From NCBI GenBank assembly GCA_017591395.1, contig WEDG01008815.1, positions 62,001-126,000 of the forward strand: DNA of 64,000 nucleotides, in the 5' to 3' direction. Under the pieces are notes generated by a model. That model did not search any database, had not been told where the DNA came from, and saw nothing but the letters and a program-made list of their open reading frames with translations. A program made the translations under genes and the position numbers. Below, piece after piece: positions 46,121 through 57,504 of this stretch. Every line of letters begins with the position of its first letter. The first letter of the stretch is position 1. This DNA is from Schistocephalus solidus (taxonomy: Eukaryota > Platyhelminthes > Cestoda > Diphyllobothriidea > Diphyllobothriidae).

Positions 46121-48317
46121 AATTCCTTAGACAGCGTCTGTTGGCTACGGCAGAAGCAGCGGCAATCAGGCTAAGAAAACCGGTCCTGTGCGCTCAAAAG
46201 AACTTTATACAGGCACTGCAATTACCGTGGCCGAAAGCCACCAATTTAGCCGCCCGCATCTAATTACCTGTCCCGGCGGCCACCATTCCTCTGACCATGA
46301 TCAGAAAACGGACCGCAATTTTGTTTTTACCCCTCCCCCCACCCCTGACAACCGTACAATTTGTTTTAATTACCCGCATATTTGACCTTGTGACACTGAT
46401 ATAAATGTAAAGGCCTGATGAGAATTTATCGAAAGCTAACGTATGCTCGCCAAATTGTCTTTTAAGCTACATTAATTAAGCTTACTAGACATTTTGCCCA
46501 TTTAGCGGGGGTGAGCACTTAGCAGAATAGCTATTGTTGCGATTCTTTTCTGCTTGTCAATTAATTTGCTGATCTAAACGCCCGTCGATGTGGTGGAGTG
46601 GTTAGAAACGTCGGTACTCTGTCCTACACCATTTTGTGGTGCAGGTTCATAACCAGGCCGTGAACCAATAAATTTAAGCACCTGCCCTTTGGATACCTAT
46701 GGGGATACAAAGCAAATGTGTTTGATGTTAGAATCGTCAAAAAATTATTAAAAAGTCGTTAATGATATTCAATAATATGACAACCGACAACATCCTAAAT
46801 TCCCTTACTAAACAGCTGAGTGATTTCCCCCTTCACTGAGCAAAGTATTCTCTGTTTTTCACGAGCATGGTTACTTTCCTGATTGTTTGAAAACATCTCG
46901 GTGTTTTGGTGCGTTCAAATCTATTTTTTACCATTTATTTCCTTCATTAGTTGTGATTTCGGTAAGGTCCGAAGTGAACAAATCAAAGTTAGCTTGATAT
47001 TATTGGTTCATCCAAGTGGTGGATGTGAATTTATCTACATTAGGTGCTCCTCCTGCATTGTAAAAATTTGAGTGCGAATTATTTGAACGCTGTTCTCTTC
47101 TCTGACTTATCCCGAAAATTTTATGGTAGATCTGCTTTAAAAAGGACTACGCATATTGATGGCAAGGGTCATGGTTATACAAACATAGCACAGCGAGTTT
47201 ATCATCACTCCTTCGCACATCAAAAGTAGTTAATTTGTAAAAAAACCCAATATTCAGTTGCAGAGGATGTAGAAATAACACAGTTATGCATATATAAATT
47301 AGCTGTAAAGCAAAGGTAAAATGTGCCTGTCGTCCTTGTGTTTTATTGAACCACATCTCCATATCCAAGATTACTGGAAGCATTGGACTTTTCAAAAAAG
47401 TAAATTTTCACGACGAGCATTATATTTACCATTAGATGTCTAGGTTAATAAAAGTTACTTTAGACAATTTCATTACATTGAAACTGCCATTGGCATTAAA
47501 AAACTTACATAAGCATTTTATTTTTGAGTAATTTTATAAATTTTCATCTGAAATAATTTCAACTTAATGTGTTTTATGCATATGACAAACTATCCCAATT
47601 GCAGGTACAAATGTGTACACGTTATTCGGTTGGTTTGTGCATGATTGCAACTTTTTGCTAAAAATTAAGCCAAGTTTTTTATTATGTAAAGTTTAATGCC
47701 AACAGCCGTGTCTTAATAGGTAAACAACACGTGCTGTTTACCTATTGAGACGCGTCAGATAGCAGTTTGCTGTTCTACTTACACGAAATCAAACGTACTT
47801 TAAATTTCGCCTTATCAGAAGAACAAAATCTTTTTATTTAACGCTTAAAATATTTATATGTTATAGACGTGATTTAATATAAACGCATGTATCAATAGAT
47901 CTAGGCGGTTCCCCTTCAAAGGTGTGAGTTTAAATATTGGGATAATTCTCCGTGCCATGTACGTATGGGATTTATTTGCATTTGGAGTATTTCTTAAGAT
48001 TTTATGATATCTAAAGATACTGTCTTAAGATTAATTGGTCAATTCATTTTAATCTCGCAATTTTTCAATCGTCTGTTTGTAGGATCCAGTCGTGCTATTG
48101 CGCAGGAATACTTGGGATCGCGTGTTTTTTTGGTACATGAAACATTTTAATGCACTGCTTTCAACCTTCATTTCCCTAAGAAAAAATGTCATCTTTTGTT
48201 CACATTTAAAACCATTGAATCTCTTTATGATTAAACTTGTCTTATTCGTTTAAATATTTTTGATTCTTTAAATTTTTCTTCCTAGCTATCTCATCGAGGC
48301 TGCCATCTGCTTTGGAA
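46121..48317. other. upstream of tetraspanin: mostly unassigned, one tRNA-like SINE scrap
   Basis: At about 46,588-46,675 a degenerate tRNA-like segment ('gtggtggagtggttagaaac', 'gtgcaggttcataaccagg') may be another SINE head. A 26-base imperfect palindrome near 47,710-47,755 ('taggtaaacaacacgtgctg' with 'tttacctattgagacg') is visible. No exon or promoter motif for the tetraspanin can be pointed to with confidence. Confidence 0.4.
47706..47756. repeat. imperfect palindrome
   Basis: 'gtcttaataggtaaacaaca' and 'tgctgtttacctattgagac' face each other across 'cgtg', giving a stem of about 20 bp with few mismatches (positions 47,708-47,751). It lies about 0.57 kb before the tetraspanin start. It could be a small fold-back element or a transcribed hairpin. 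Confidence 0.6.
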
Positions 48318-51300
48318 ATGAATGAGAGTTCCTCGTCTTTTTTAGTGGAATCTCATCTCTTTCGCGTTATCCGAAATATTTCCATCGTCCATTCAACCCT
48401 TCTGCTTGTAAGCTTTTATCGAAACGCAAAGGCTTTTTTATTCTCTTAAAAAGATACTCTCCTCTGGTTTAGTTGGTTATGGGTCATGGATTTTGGTGTG
48501 GGCGACTGATTTGAAAACCTTTGACGTAATTCTCAATTACTATTACTTCTCATATGCTCCACCACTTATGGTTGCCTGTGGCCTCCTTTGTTTTATTCTC
48601 GTTGCCATTGGTTGCTGTGCCGCCTGTGTGGAAGATGCGCATTTGCTCATATCGGTAGATATTTTCCAGAGACATTTCACGCTTTCTAGACTGTTATACT
48701 CGATTTGGCTGGCTGCGCCCTTCTTCTCTCTGTCAGTGTCTGCGCTTTGTTGGCAAATAAAAATGTGCAAGATTTTTAATTATAATTTTACCAATCGTGT
48801 ATTTAGCTTTATTCTGGACTGGATGATGCCATGTTTGTCGCAGTGACAAAGTACTATGGCATAAAGCAAAATATTGAGCGTAATCTTGAGCTCACTAAGG
48901 CGGTGGACAATTTACAGTTACAAGTGAGCCTTATTTTACCTTCAATCCTTATTTTCTTTTAGTTGGGATGTTGTGGTGTGCAGGGGGAAAGAAACAGTTC
49001 GGTTAGTTGGTTTCTTTATCGGCATTCCAGCGCGTGGTACCGGGTTCAGCACCGTTTAGGTAAACTATCTGTCAGTTGCTTTTCAAATTATTCTAGCGAT
49101 TGATGTTATATTTCAAAACGAGCACCTCAAAACATTTTTACCTGTGCCTCTTTACGTAGAGCCTATATAAATCCAAGATTTTCACCGTTAGCGAAGGCAG
49201 TCTTGGGTTTGTTGCTAGATTTTGGCTGACTAAAAATCAACTCTTGATTTTTCAACCTCTATTTTGCTCACAGGGATGATAAAGGTTCTGGATACAGGGT
49301 AAAACGCTTTTAAATATGACGTAAGAAGGGACCGACTTCAAATGTTATTCAGTGATCCCTCTAACTCCATTTTCATTTTAGTGTTATATATTGCATTAGT
49401 TAAATAGATTGGAAATATATTTACTGTTTCTGTAAAAATGTAAATTTTGGTCAGCTTGAATGTGTTTACCGTTAGTTTTCACCTCGGTACAACATATACT
49501 TCTGAAGAACCTTCAGCTGATTGATATAAAAACTTTTTCACGTAGGCAAATAGTATTTGAACCACTTTTGATGTAATCTTCTTTGTCTTGTACGCATTCA
49601 GACCAATTAATAGAATTCAGTTTTCTTCAGATTATGGTCCACCATTCGTCCCGGATAGCTGCTGTGTCACAAAGGGCCAAGTAGGAGGCATTCTGAGGCG
49701 AGAAGCTGCGCGGGCAAATTTCGATGAACTTGTTAATCGTAATGTATGCGTAGGCTTGACCCCAGTACCCTTCTCCAGTGGATCTGTTTTCACAGCCCCA
49801 ACGACTATTCGACCACGACTTATTACGCAAGACAACATCTATTTAAATCAACAGGTAATTCGTTCCCATAAGGGCATGAGTTTTATCTTACTGTCCCTGT
49901 TTATAACCTCTAGGGTTGCTTGACAGTGGCCAGTGAAAGACTCTATCGGTATACTAGTGTCCTCGTTGGCCTCGGGTTCGCGGGAAGCGTCTACTTGGTA
50001 AGGGCTTGATCCATCTTTTTCAATTTGCTTTATAACTTTAAAGTTTTCCGTTTACAGGCGGGCTAAGTTATTATAAGCACTTTGAGGGTTCAACAAGCCC
50101 TAGAACAATATCATGCTAAAACTGTTATAAATGACTAAACCTCTTCGACACCTTCTAATGGAGAAAACTTTGTAAGGATAGAGCTTAAAGCTCATTACTT
50201 TTCCCTCAGATCAATGATCCTGGCTTTTATCTGCGCCACTCTGGGGCATAAGTTGGTCTTTTGAAGGACAAATCGCAACATCACAGCGTCAGTGGCAGAA
50301 TATTTGAAAAATGATTGTGCTTACGGAATAGGTTTTTGGTGATTTTAATCAATTTTTATAAACCCTAGGCAGGCTCAGCTCTGGAACCACTGTATTTTCC
50401 ACTAGTATTTTTTAACATTCTTTGATAATCATTTTATCATATTGAGTACATTTCCACATCTATTGACCGTTCGCAGTGAATTAATCTCAGAAAATAAAGG
50501 CAAGACTCTTATAAAGGCGTCAAGAGAGTTCCTCGTACCTCCAACATGCAACATTTATCTCTTAATACTTTGATAGATAGAACTTTACAAAACAATACAT
50601 AAAATATAACCATCATCTGCCGAATTTGCTGATAATGGTCGTTTTTGTTTCAAAAACCTATCAATAACTTATCACATATTCAGTAGTAATTGCAATGTAT
50701 CTTATCAAAAATGAGCAACACTAGCTGAAATTTATGCCAGCAGAAGTTTCACATAAGTCTTTTCTACGGATAAATATAAGATTGGTCGACGGCATAAATA
50801 TTTTGCAGACCAAACCGAAGTATGGAGGTCACTGTGAAATTCACTTTTTGTGTAAATAGATCCATGCTTTTGTGTTGGTTTTCAATTTTGACATTGAAAA
50901 TTAGTTCAGCTCCGCGTAATTATCATTGGTTTCCATTTTTAGGGCCAAATCGCTCCTTTAAAACTGATATACGTCAGTTTGATTGGTAAAAATATTATTC
51001 AGGATTCCACAGTCCTTCCTGCCTAGATTATGTAGAAACCTATGAATGTGATCAATTCACCTTTCAGCTATTGCCACTATTTCTCTTCTGATATGAAAAC
51101 ATTCTGTTTTCAAATAACTGTCAGCCTTTTCGCGTGATCGCCATGTCACTTACCCTAATATTATGCACTAACGCTTGTGGTTAGGACGGTTAAATGTCAT
51201 CTACGAAGTCTAAGAAACGCACCAAACATCGAATCCCACAGGCCAGTTCCTGGGTAAACCATAGATTTCGGCAATGAATCGTTTAATTCCCAAGCCATAA

Positions 51301-54300
51301 TTGTAAAACTTAGCGTAATTGTGGTCCTTTCACATTAACTGCCAACCTGATCAGAAAAGTTGTGTGATTGAATATGTATATCTACTTATTTGTGGCAGTA
51401 GGCGTTTGTATGCTATAAAATATGATTAAGGTAGCTTATGATTGAGTAGAAGCCATCATCCCAAGAGGTGCCCGACAGTAAGTAAGTTCCCTTTTGATTG
51501 CCTTGCCTTCATAATGTTAACCAGAACAAATCACAGATCAAACCATCCAACGCTCCAGGAATGCGTGTATAACTGAGATCAGAGAATCCAGAAAAATCTT
51601 AGAATATTTCAGTTGACATCTAGAGTTCACATGAACTAGCTTTCTTGATTCCCCGATACAAATGTTAGAGATTATCGTATGTTGTCGACTTTTTCCCACC
51701 ATTTCTTGCAGTCTATTGTGCTTCACTGCTCAACATTTACTTGTTTCATCCCATGACTCCTTGGCCATGTGTGTCATCAGAGACCATCGCCACCTACTTT
51801 TCGTGATTTTGCATAGCCTTTCCGTCGTCGACCTGTTGGCTGTCTTCTCATGAAGTAGAATAGTACGCAAATGTATTCTATCTTCTTTTTGTTCACTTTT
51901 TCCCTTTACAACAATTTTAAATGCTCCGGAGGAGGAGTTGTGTGGACAGAGGGGCTGGTAGCTTGCTACAGCGCTTTCCTCTAAAAAAAATCATAACATA
52001 AATGTCATTAAGATCTTGTTTGCTACGGAAAACAATTAATAAGTGTACGCCCTTTCCTCTATGAATGAATGCCCCATCTTCAGCAACAGAGAAAATTAGG
52101 TGTCAAGGCTTTCCTACATTTTGGTGGGATGAAGTGTCTAGGACCCAGCTGGATCGACCTCATCTGCGGAGCATTTGCGCTTTGTGTGCGAACGCTTTTG
52201 TTCCTGCAGCGTTTGTTCCTCGCGCATTCACTCATCGCATGGGCCTATTCGGTCTTATACGCATCCATGACAGCGGAATTCACCACAATGCCGACAACAC
52301 CGATACACCATACGCACCCTTCGCTCCTGCCATTCTTAGCGCCCCTGCCACGCTCACTACCATGAATGGCATCCCCCCAGCCTCTACCGATTTCTTCTGC
52401 CCACACTGCGCCCGCAACTTCAACTCACGCATCGGCCTGATTGGTCACCTGTGAATCCGTCGCACGGAGGCTAGTTAACCAGTGCCTGGGGCTCCGACAT
52501 GCAGTCGACGCACCCGCCTTCACTGCCCTCACTGCTCCCGCACATTTACACACCGCATGGGCCTAATTGGACACATGCGCCTCCACGACAACCTCCGGTA
52601 AACCACCGGAGGCTAAGCTACATCAGCGCACACTACCTACACCAATATATCGACAACACCCTCACAATCACCATTTACCAGAGTATATCACCGTTTTGTA
52701 GAAACCGTGGCTGGGAAGGCTGCCAATCTGACGCTTCCACCAGACCACGCCGTTGGCTCAGTGTATGTGCTGTGTGTGTCGAGTGGCTGACCAGAGGACT
52801 GGGAGTCAGACGGCGATGGCTCCTCCATATCCCCTGAGTAAGTGAATCTTGGTGTGTGCGTTATGGGGGCCAGGTCGTGCTGTGGTGTGCGAAGACAGGT
52901 ACGCCGATCCATCAGCCAATGCGCCCACTCCCACATCAGACAACTGACTGGCTCGGATGGTGGTCTGATTGTGGGGGTGGGGGAGAGTGAGGTCAACAGC
53001 TCAGCACATTTTCCTCACTAAAGACAATTGAAACTACCACGGTGCGCTAAAAGCCGTGGCTTGGAAGGTTGCCAACTGACGGGATAACTCGGACCGCCTA
53101 GTCAGCCCAATTGTGTGTTTTGTGTGTAGTGGCTGACTGGCGGACTGAGAGTCAGGCTGCAATGGCTCCTTCTTAATGTGGCCTTTATGGCACTCCCACT
53201 CTGTTGAATCCGAGCCAGGTGTGGTGGTACGCCCAGGAGCGGCTCTAACCACGCCAGCCACCTGCGTCCTCTCCCATCTCCGTTCTTCTTGAATCTGTCT
53301 TGACACCGGGCTCAGGTGGGGGAGGAGGATAGAGTGCGGTAGCTGCAGCGCAAGGCTACTATCACTCAAAATTAATTCACGCGCAAGTCACCGTCCCTGC
53401 ACCACCTGGTGTGAAGCATACGGTGAACCTCGTCGAAATCGATGGTCGAACTGTCCAAAAGCTTTCATCGAGTCCATTTTAGGCAAAACACCCTTGTCCA
53501 CCTATAAGCACTCGGATAGAGAACACCTACAGCCAAAAGAATAAACAGCCCCTTCATGTAACTACCAAGGGAACTGACATCGTCGGGAAATTAAAAGCTG
53601 TTAATTATTTTCGGATATTGGTTAGATCGACTAGGGTGATTTTGAGGTTCCAAATGTTAAACAGATCACTTTCCAACTAAACGTGCATATCTTTGTTCAT
53701 GCAGTCATTAACGCACTTATGAGAACGCGTATCCCGTGTCCGACCTTGTACTATTAAGGAATGAGCGAAGCTTCAAAGCATATCTCCCTCATCATGAAAG
53801 CATTCGTCGAGACTAAGCTAATGTCTGTTTCACAATTAGAACTGAGGTAACAAAGTTAGTATCCATGGGCCTGTGAGAAGCTTGAATCTAAATGTACTGT
53901 GTAACAAGTAACAAGCTTTATTTAACCGAGAATTCACCATATGTTGGGAATAATCCGTTACTCTAACGGGAAAATTGAATAATATTTCTCCCCTTTAAAA
54001 ACAATTGGCTTAGCTACAAGATCCAAAGACGTCTAGCACTTTTATACCTCCTTAGTCAAACGTTCGGCTTTTTAGATGTTCGAAAAAGATGGTAAATTTA
54101 TGTTTCTTATGAGTCATAACGCATCCGTGCCCCTCTTTCCCGTAAGGGAAGCACTGCATGCAGAGGATAAACTTCACTGATTTGTTAAATGATTATCAAA
54201 TTCAGTACCATCTAACATGAATTTCGGAGAAAAATCACGTGAGGCCTTAGGCCAATTAATTATGGTTTTAATTCTATAAGGCCTGGTACTTTATGAACGA

Positions 54301-54632
54301 AAATGTGCATTCAATTTGGCTGTTATATTCAAAATTTATTTTCCATTTTCTCGCTTGCTAATTCTAATGGAACTCCCAATATTAGTCCAAATGAACATTG
54401 CGTTTTCTATGAAAATTAAAAAAATGGCTAATTTTTGTTCAAATTACAGGCGATTGGTGTGATCATGGGCTTTGTTATGCTGTACGAACTGGAAAACCGT
54501 CGAATGCACAAGTCAGCCGACCTTCGTGTAACAGCCTCGTCTTCTGGCTCTTCGAAGACATTCGATTCAAGGGCGACTGGTGATGACGGGTTTCCTGGGA
54601 CCAAGATCCACCCCCTCAGCTATCGCATTTAA
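48318..54632 (+). CDS. tetraspanin, 8 exons, ~356 aa
   Basis: Tetraspanins are four-pass membrane proteins that organise partner proteins; in flatworms many sit in the tegument. Exons: 48,318-48,407; 48,454-48,654; 48,690-48,764; 48,807-48,923; 48,963-49,059; 49,631-49,854; 49,914-49,997; 54,450-54,632. All junctions are GT-AG and phases agree throughout. TM1: IVHSTLLL-ILSSGLVGYGSW; TM2: PPLMVACGLLCFILVAIGCC; TM3: VILDLAGCALLLSVSVCALL; large loop: LGCCGV, then YGPPFVPDSCC, NVCVG and GCL (at least six Cys); TM4: YTSVLVGLGFAGSVYL-AIGVIMGFVMLYEL, then a Ser-rich tail. The loop is longer than usual (most family members are 220-280 aa). Exon 5/6 borders are uncertain: 48,963-49,001 joined to 49,621 is also in phase. 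Most introns are 35-59 bp; intron 7 is 4.45 kb because the last exon lies inside arm B'. Exon 1 lacks the common N-terminal Cys-Lys. Confidence 0.9.
52065..52610 (+). pseudogene. LINE C-terminal region with C2H2 knuckles
   Basis: The frame 52,065-52,454 carries three C2H2-like units: CALCANAFVPA..., FFCPHCARNFNSRIGLIGHL and, in the next frame, RLHCPHCSRTFTHRMGLIGH followed by MRLHDNLR. The repeated 'CPHC-xx-F-xxRxGLxGHxRxH' pattern with Pro/Thr/Ala-rich linkers is, as far as I know, found at the C-terminus of some flatworm non-LTR retrotransposon proteins, where it probably binds nucleic acid. The first unit is damaged (Cys/His missing) and a TGA ends the frame inside the second unit. No RT is present upstream, so this is a 5'-truncated copy. 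Confidence 0.7.
52690..53458 (+). repeat. R repeat, longest version with two heads
   Basis: It begins 'aaaccgtggctgggaaggct' and runs through 'tgggagtcagacggcgatgg', 'atgggggccaggtcgtgctg', 'acaactgactggctcggatg', the second head 'aaagccgtggcttggaaggt', 'gtcttgacaccgggctcagg', and the 3' end 'cctcgtcgaaatcgatggtc'. Directly follows the LINE tail inside the B'-specific insertion, so R may have travelled with it. Confidence 0.85.
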
Positions 54633-54899
54633 AACTTTTAAGGCATATTCACATACTCCTTTCGCACATTTTTATCCCAATTATTATATTTTCACTCTTT
54701 TTGCTCATTTGTTCAGAATATCGTTTTTTTACGGTCAAAAAGACGTTATGCCCAGGAACTCGGATTCTTATAATTTGATTCAAATACTAGATAGCACTCG
54801 CATGCCCTCAGCTGATGAGTAACAGAAGAAATCCTTTCCGCTGGTGGATGGACTGATGTCAGCCCAAAAAGAATCAGCTTGTGTCAGTGTGTGGACGAT

Positions 54900-55315
54900 T
54901 CAAACAATGCAAATTACTAGTTCAACTACATCAATTTCAAATTCATAAGTATCGTTTGAAATCAAGGACTGTGTTCGGGAAATATGAATCCCTTCGTGGG
55001 AACACGTGATGGGGAGGCAGTCAAAGACTTCATAGAGAAACGCATTTTTCTTTGAGGGATTTCTTCTTTTATTCATGTACACATTTCTAACCTACACGGG
55101 CGTCGGCCCATTGGAATAACATATCAGAGCATACTAGCTGCACGCTTACGCGGTTTGATTAAGGGAGAAGCTGAGGCAGCTGCTAGCTGAATCTCGTCTG
55201 CTTCTGTCTGTCTAACTCTGATAATGTTTATGTTGTCATTTTGTAATATGGTACAGGTTGTCTGCTTGAAATCCTTGCCATTTGACGATGGGATTAACGG
55301 GTTCGGAGCTCCCAC
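54900..55315 (-). other. arm B' copies of the unassigned open frames
   Basis: Minus-strand frames 55,315-55,124 (GAPNPLIPSSNGKDFKQ...) and 55,082-54,900 (MYMNKRRNPSKKNAFLYEVF...) mirror 35,305-35,541 and 35,528-35,710 in arm B. Open in both arms; no function can be assigned. Confidence 0.3.
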
Positions 55316-55358
55316 CGCGTGCAGTCTGACCTTTCAAAGCTAAGTAATTAGACTATGT

Positions 55359-56020
55359 TGGGAGTCAGATGGTGATGGCTCCTTCATATCCCCTGATTTA
55401 GTGAATCCTGGTGTGTGCGTTATGGGGGCCAGGTCGTGCTGTGACACGCGAAGACGGGTTCGCCGACCCGTCAGCCAATGCGCCCACTCCCACATCAGAC
55501 AACTGACTGGCTCGGATGGTGGTCTGATTGTGTGGGTGGGGGAGAGAGTGAGGTCGAGAGCTCAGCGCATTTTCCTCACTATAAACAATCTGACGTGCTT
55601 GAAACTATCATGGTGCGCTAAAAGCCGTGGCTTGGAAGGTTGCCAACTGACGGGATAACTCGGACCGCGTGGTCAGCCCAATGTGCGTTTTGTGTAAAGT
55701 GCCTGACAGGCGGAATGAGAGTCAGGCTGCAATGGCTCCTTCTTAATGCGGCCTTTATGGCACTCCCACTCCGTGGGATCCGAGCCAGGTGTTGTGGTAT
55801 GCCCAGGGGCGGCTCCGCCAACCACCTGCACCCTCTCCCGTCTCCGGTATTCTTGACTCTGCCTAGACGCCCGGCTCAGTTGGGGGAGGAGGAGAGAGTG
55901 CAGTAGCTGCAGCGCAAGGCTACTATCACTTAAAACTAATTCACACGCAAGTCACCGTCCCTGCACCACCCTTCCGTGGAGCATACGGTGGACCTCGTCG
56001 AAATCGACGGTCGAATTGTC
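55359..56020 (+). repeat. R repeat (arm B' copy)
   Basis: A clean, nearly complete copy used here as the reference for R: it starts 'ttgggagtcagatggtgatg' and ends 'cgtcgaaatcgacggtcgaa'. Its mate in arm B is at 34,640-35,275. Its 3' end contains the self-complementary word 'tcgaaatcgacggtcga'. Confidence 0.85.
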
Positions 56021-56959
56021 GTAAATTAGACTATGTACCCCAATAAAGACCGACTGATATGAAAGCACTGTTGGAACCTTCGATTTGAGTTTTCATTTGA
56101 GCAGCTTCACTTGTAGACAATGTGGTCTATATTTCCCCACATCCTTGGTCTTCTCGGGATGGCTACTTCTTTATGTTGTCTCTTGGACCATCCCACTTAG
56201 GCGGGATCCGAACCAACCACTTCGTATTTCAGTGAAAAAATATGTATCTTGTGTTGACCAGGCGTGTGTGGCACACGTAGGCATGATTTTCAGCTTCTTA
56301 CGCGACTGAGCCCTATTCTACCTCCGGCATGCCGATTTTCCTTCGTCGTATATGTTGGCCTGACCAACGACAAGTTAAAGAGACCGCAAATAAGCCTGGA
56401 ATTATTGCTGTATTAACCTGTCTAGCATTGAATGGACGTTAGTATATCGTCAGCTTTGTTGTTTTTTTTCCCAGTTCAATAAATTGAATGAAATAGCTAG
56501 TTTATAACTTTCCTCTCTGGCAGTGCATCGTATGAAAATTACTTCGGAGTTCAAGTTTGAATTATGTGTAGTTCAAAAACTGCCGAGCAGTCAGGCGCTG
56601 TCACGATTATTTTTCGAGGTGGGACGAGCAACGCTTTCAGGAGGGTGCTAGTTAGGAATACTCATTGCTGGAGTGTCAGGATACTTCAGCAATAAGTTCG
56701 AACAAACCAAGTCATTTTCCGCGGACTGCCTGTGCTGAAAGACTAATTAGATTAACCTAGAATAGATTTGGACTCGCGTATTCCTCTCATATTTTTGACC
56801 TCAATCGGCCCCTTTCCACGGCATATTGCGTATTGTGAGCCGCAAACTTGGGGCAAAGGAATTATAGAGCTTTGTTTTCAAGTCGACTCAACTCAAGGGG
56901 CCGCGTCGTTAACTAACTAATTTGTCAGATTTCTTAGTTCATTTGAACCAGTTGTAGAT

Positions 56960-57050
56960 AACTTGGCGGCCACGGTGGTTTCGAACCCGCCACTGTAAGG
57001 AGAATGTTTAGCCACCGCTCTAATCACCTGAGCTACGAGGCCCCATCGGG
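56960..57050 (-). mobile_element. tRNA-derived SINE head (arm B' copy)
   Basis: On the minus strand: 'ggcctcgtagctcaggtgat', then 'tagagcggtggc', and 'gcgggttcgaaaccaccgtg' followed by 'gccgcc'. The acceptor stem ggcctcg/cgtggcc pairs with one mismatch and the D-stem gctc/gagc pairs, but the anticodon stem does not. It is better preserved than the arm B copy. Confidence 0.6.
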
Positions 57051-57124
57051 AGCCGGGAGTTTAGTCACCCGTGGGTAAAGTTACCCACCCAGCCTATTAC
57101 AACGTACGAAATTCGTCCATTCTG

Positions 57125-57504
57125 CGTTCTTGGTGTCAGGAGGCCGAGGTCAAAATGCTGATAGGGCTAGGCAATTTCTTAGGTCAACGGACAACGGACA
57201 GCCAATAAAAGCCTTCGCACCTTCTTCGAGGTTTTGGCTACGTTTAAGACATAACGCAGTATAATATGATACATCTTCACTGCTTTCTGAGATCACGATC
57301 CTTGCCTGCAGACATTTTATTCTCAGCGCTTAGTGATGAATTATCACAATTGGCTGCCCATGCCTTCTGGACAGGTCATGAGTTAAACATCACAGCAGCC
57401 AAAATAATTGTTCTGGACGGGGTCAAAGTAAGCAGAGACGAGTCTGGGCTCCTGTGGAATACTCAGTCAAGCGATACATGTAGCTTGTGCCGTAGAAAGA
57501 CACG
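57125..57504. other. unassigned sequence before PLE relic
   Basis: A + frame at 57,266-57,532 (88 codons) shows no RT motif; it may be decayed upstream PLE sequence. Nothing else seen. Confidence 0.35.

Larger units (their letters stand above)
51460..53461. mobile_element. 2-kb insertion present only in arm B'
   Basis: Arm B reads through (…ggcttcatagagtccatttt on the reverse complement) where B' is interrupted. The host word appears on both sides as 'gccatcat' (51,451) and 'gctttcat' (53,460), compatible with a degenerate short target duplication. The insert contains an unassigned AT-rich 0.6 kb, a LINE 3' coding end and a two-headed R repeat. It post-dates the arm duplication. Confidence 0.75.
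50942..57124. repeat. palindrome 2, right arm B'
   Basis: Reverse complement of arm B (33,518-37,266), longer because of an insertion at 51,460-53,461 and about 310 bp at 53,577-53,890 that arm B lacks. Exact word pairs can be followed throughout, for example 'gcatccgtgcccctctttcc' near 54,122 with its mate near 36,470. The arm starts inside intron 7 of the tetraspanin and includes its last exon. Confidence 0.93.

Noticed and set aside
54807..54830. Hammerhead ribozyme core (ctgatga...gaaa) in arm B'
   Set aside because: The words are present, but the bases between them cannot form stem II and no matching stems I/III are visible. The PLE hairpins at 21.0 and 40.6 kb also fail the hammerhead geometry.
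23466..57124. Palindromes as a simple assembly mirror artefact
   Set aside because: The arms differ by many substitutions, a 2-kb insertion and a 0.3-kb deletion, so they are not copies made by an assembler. A mis-joined second haplotype is less easily excluded and is named as a refuting test.
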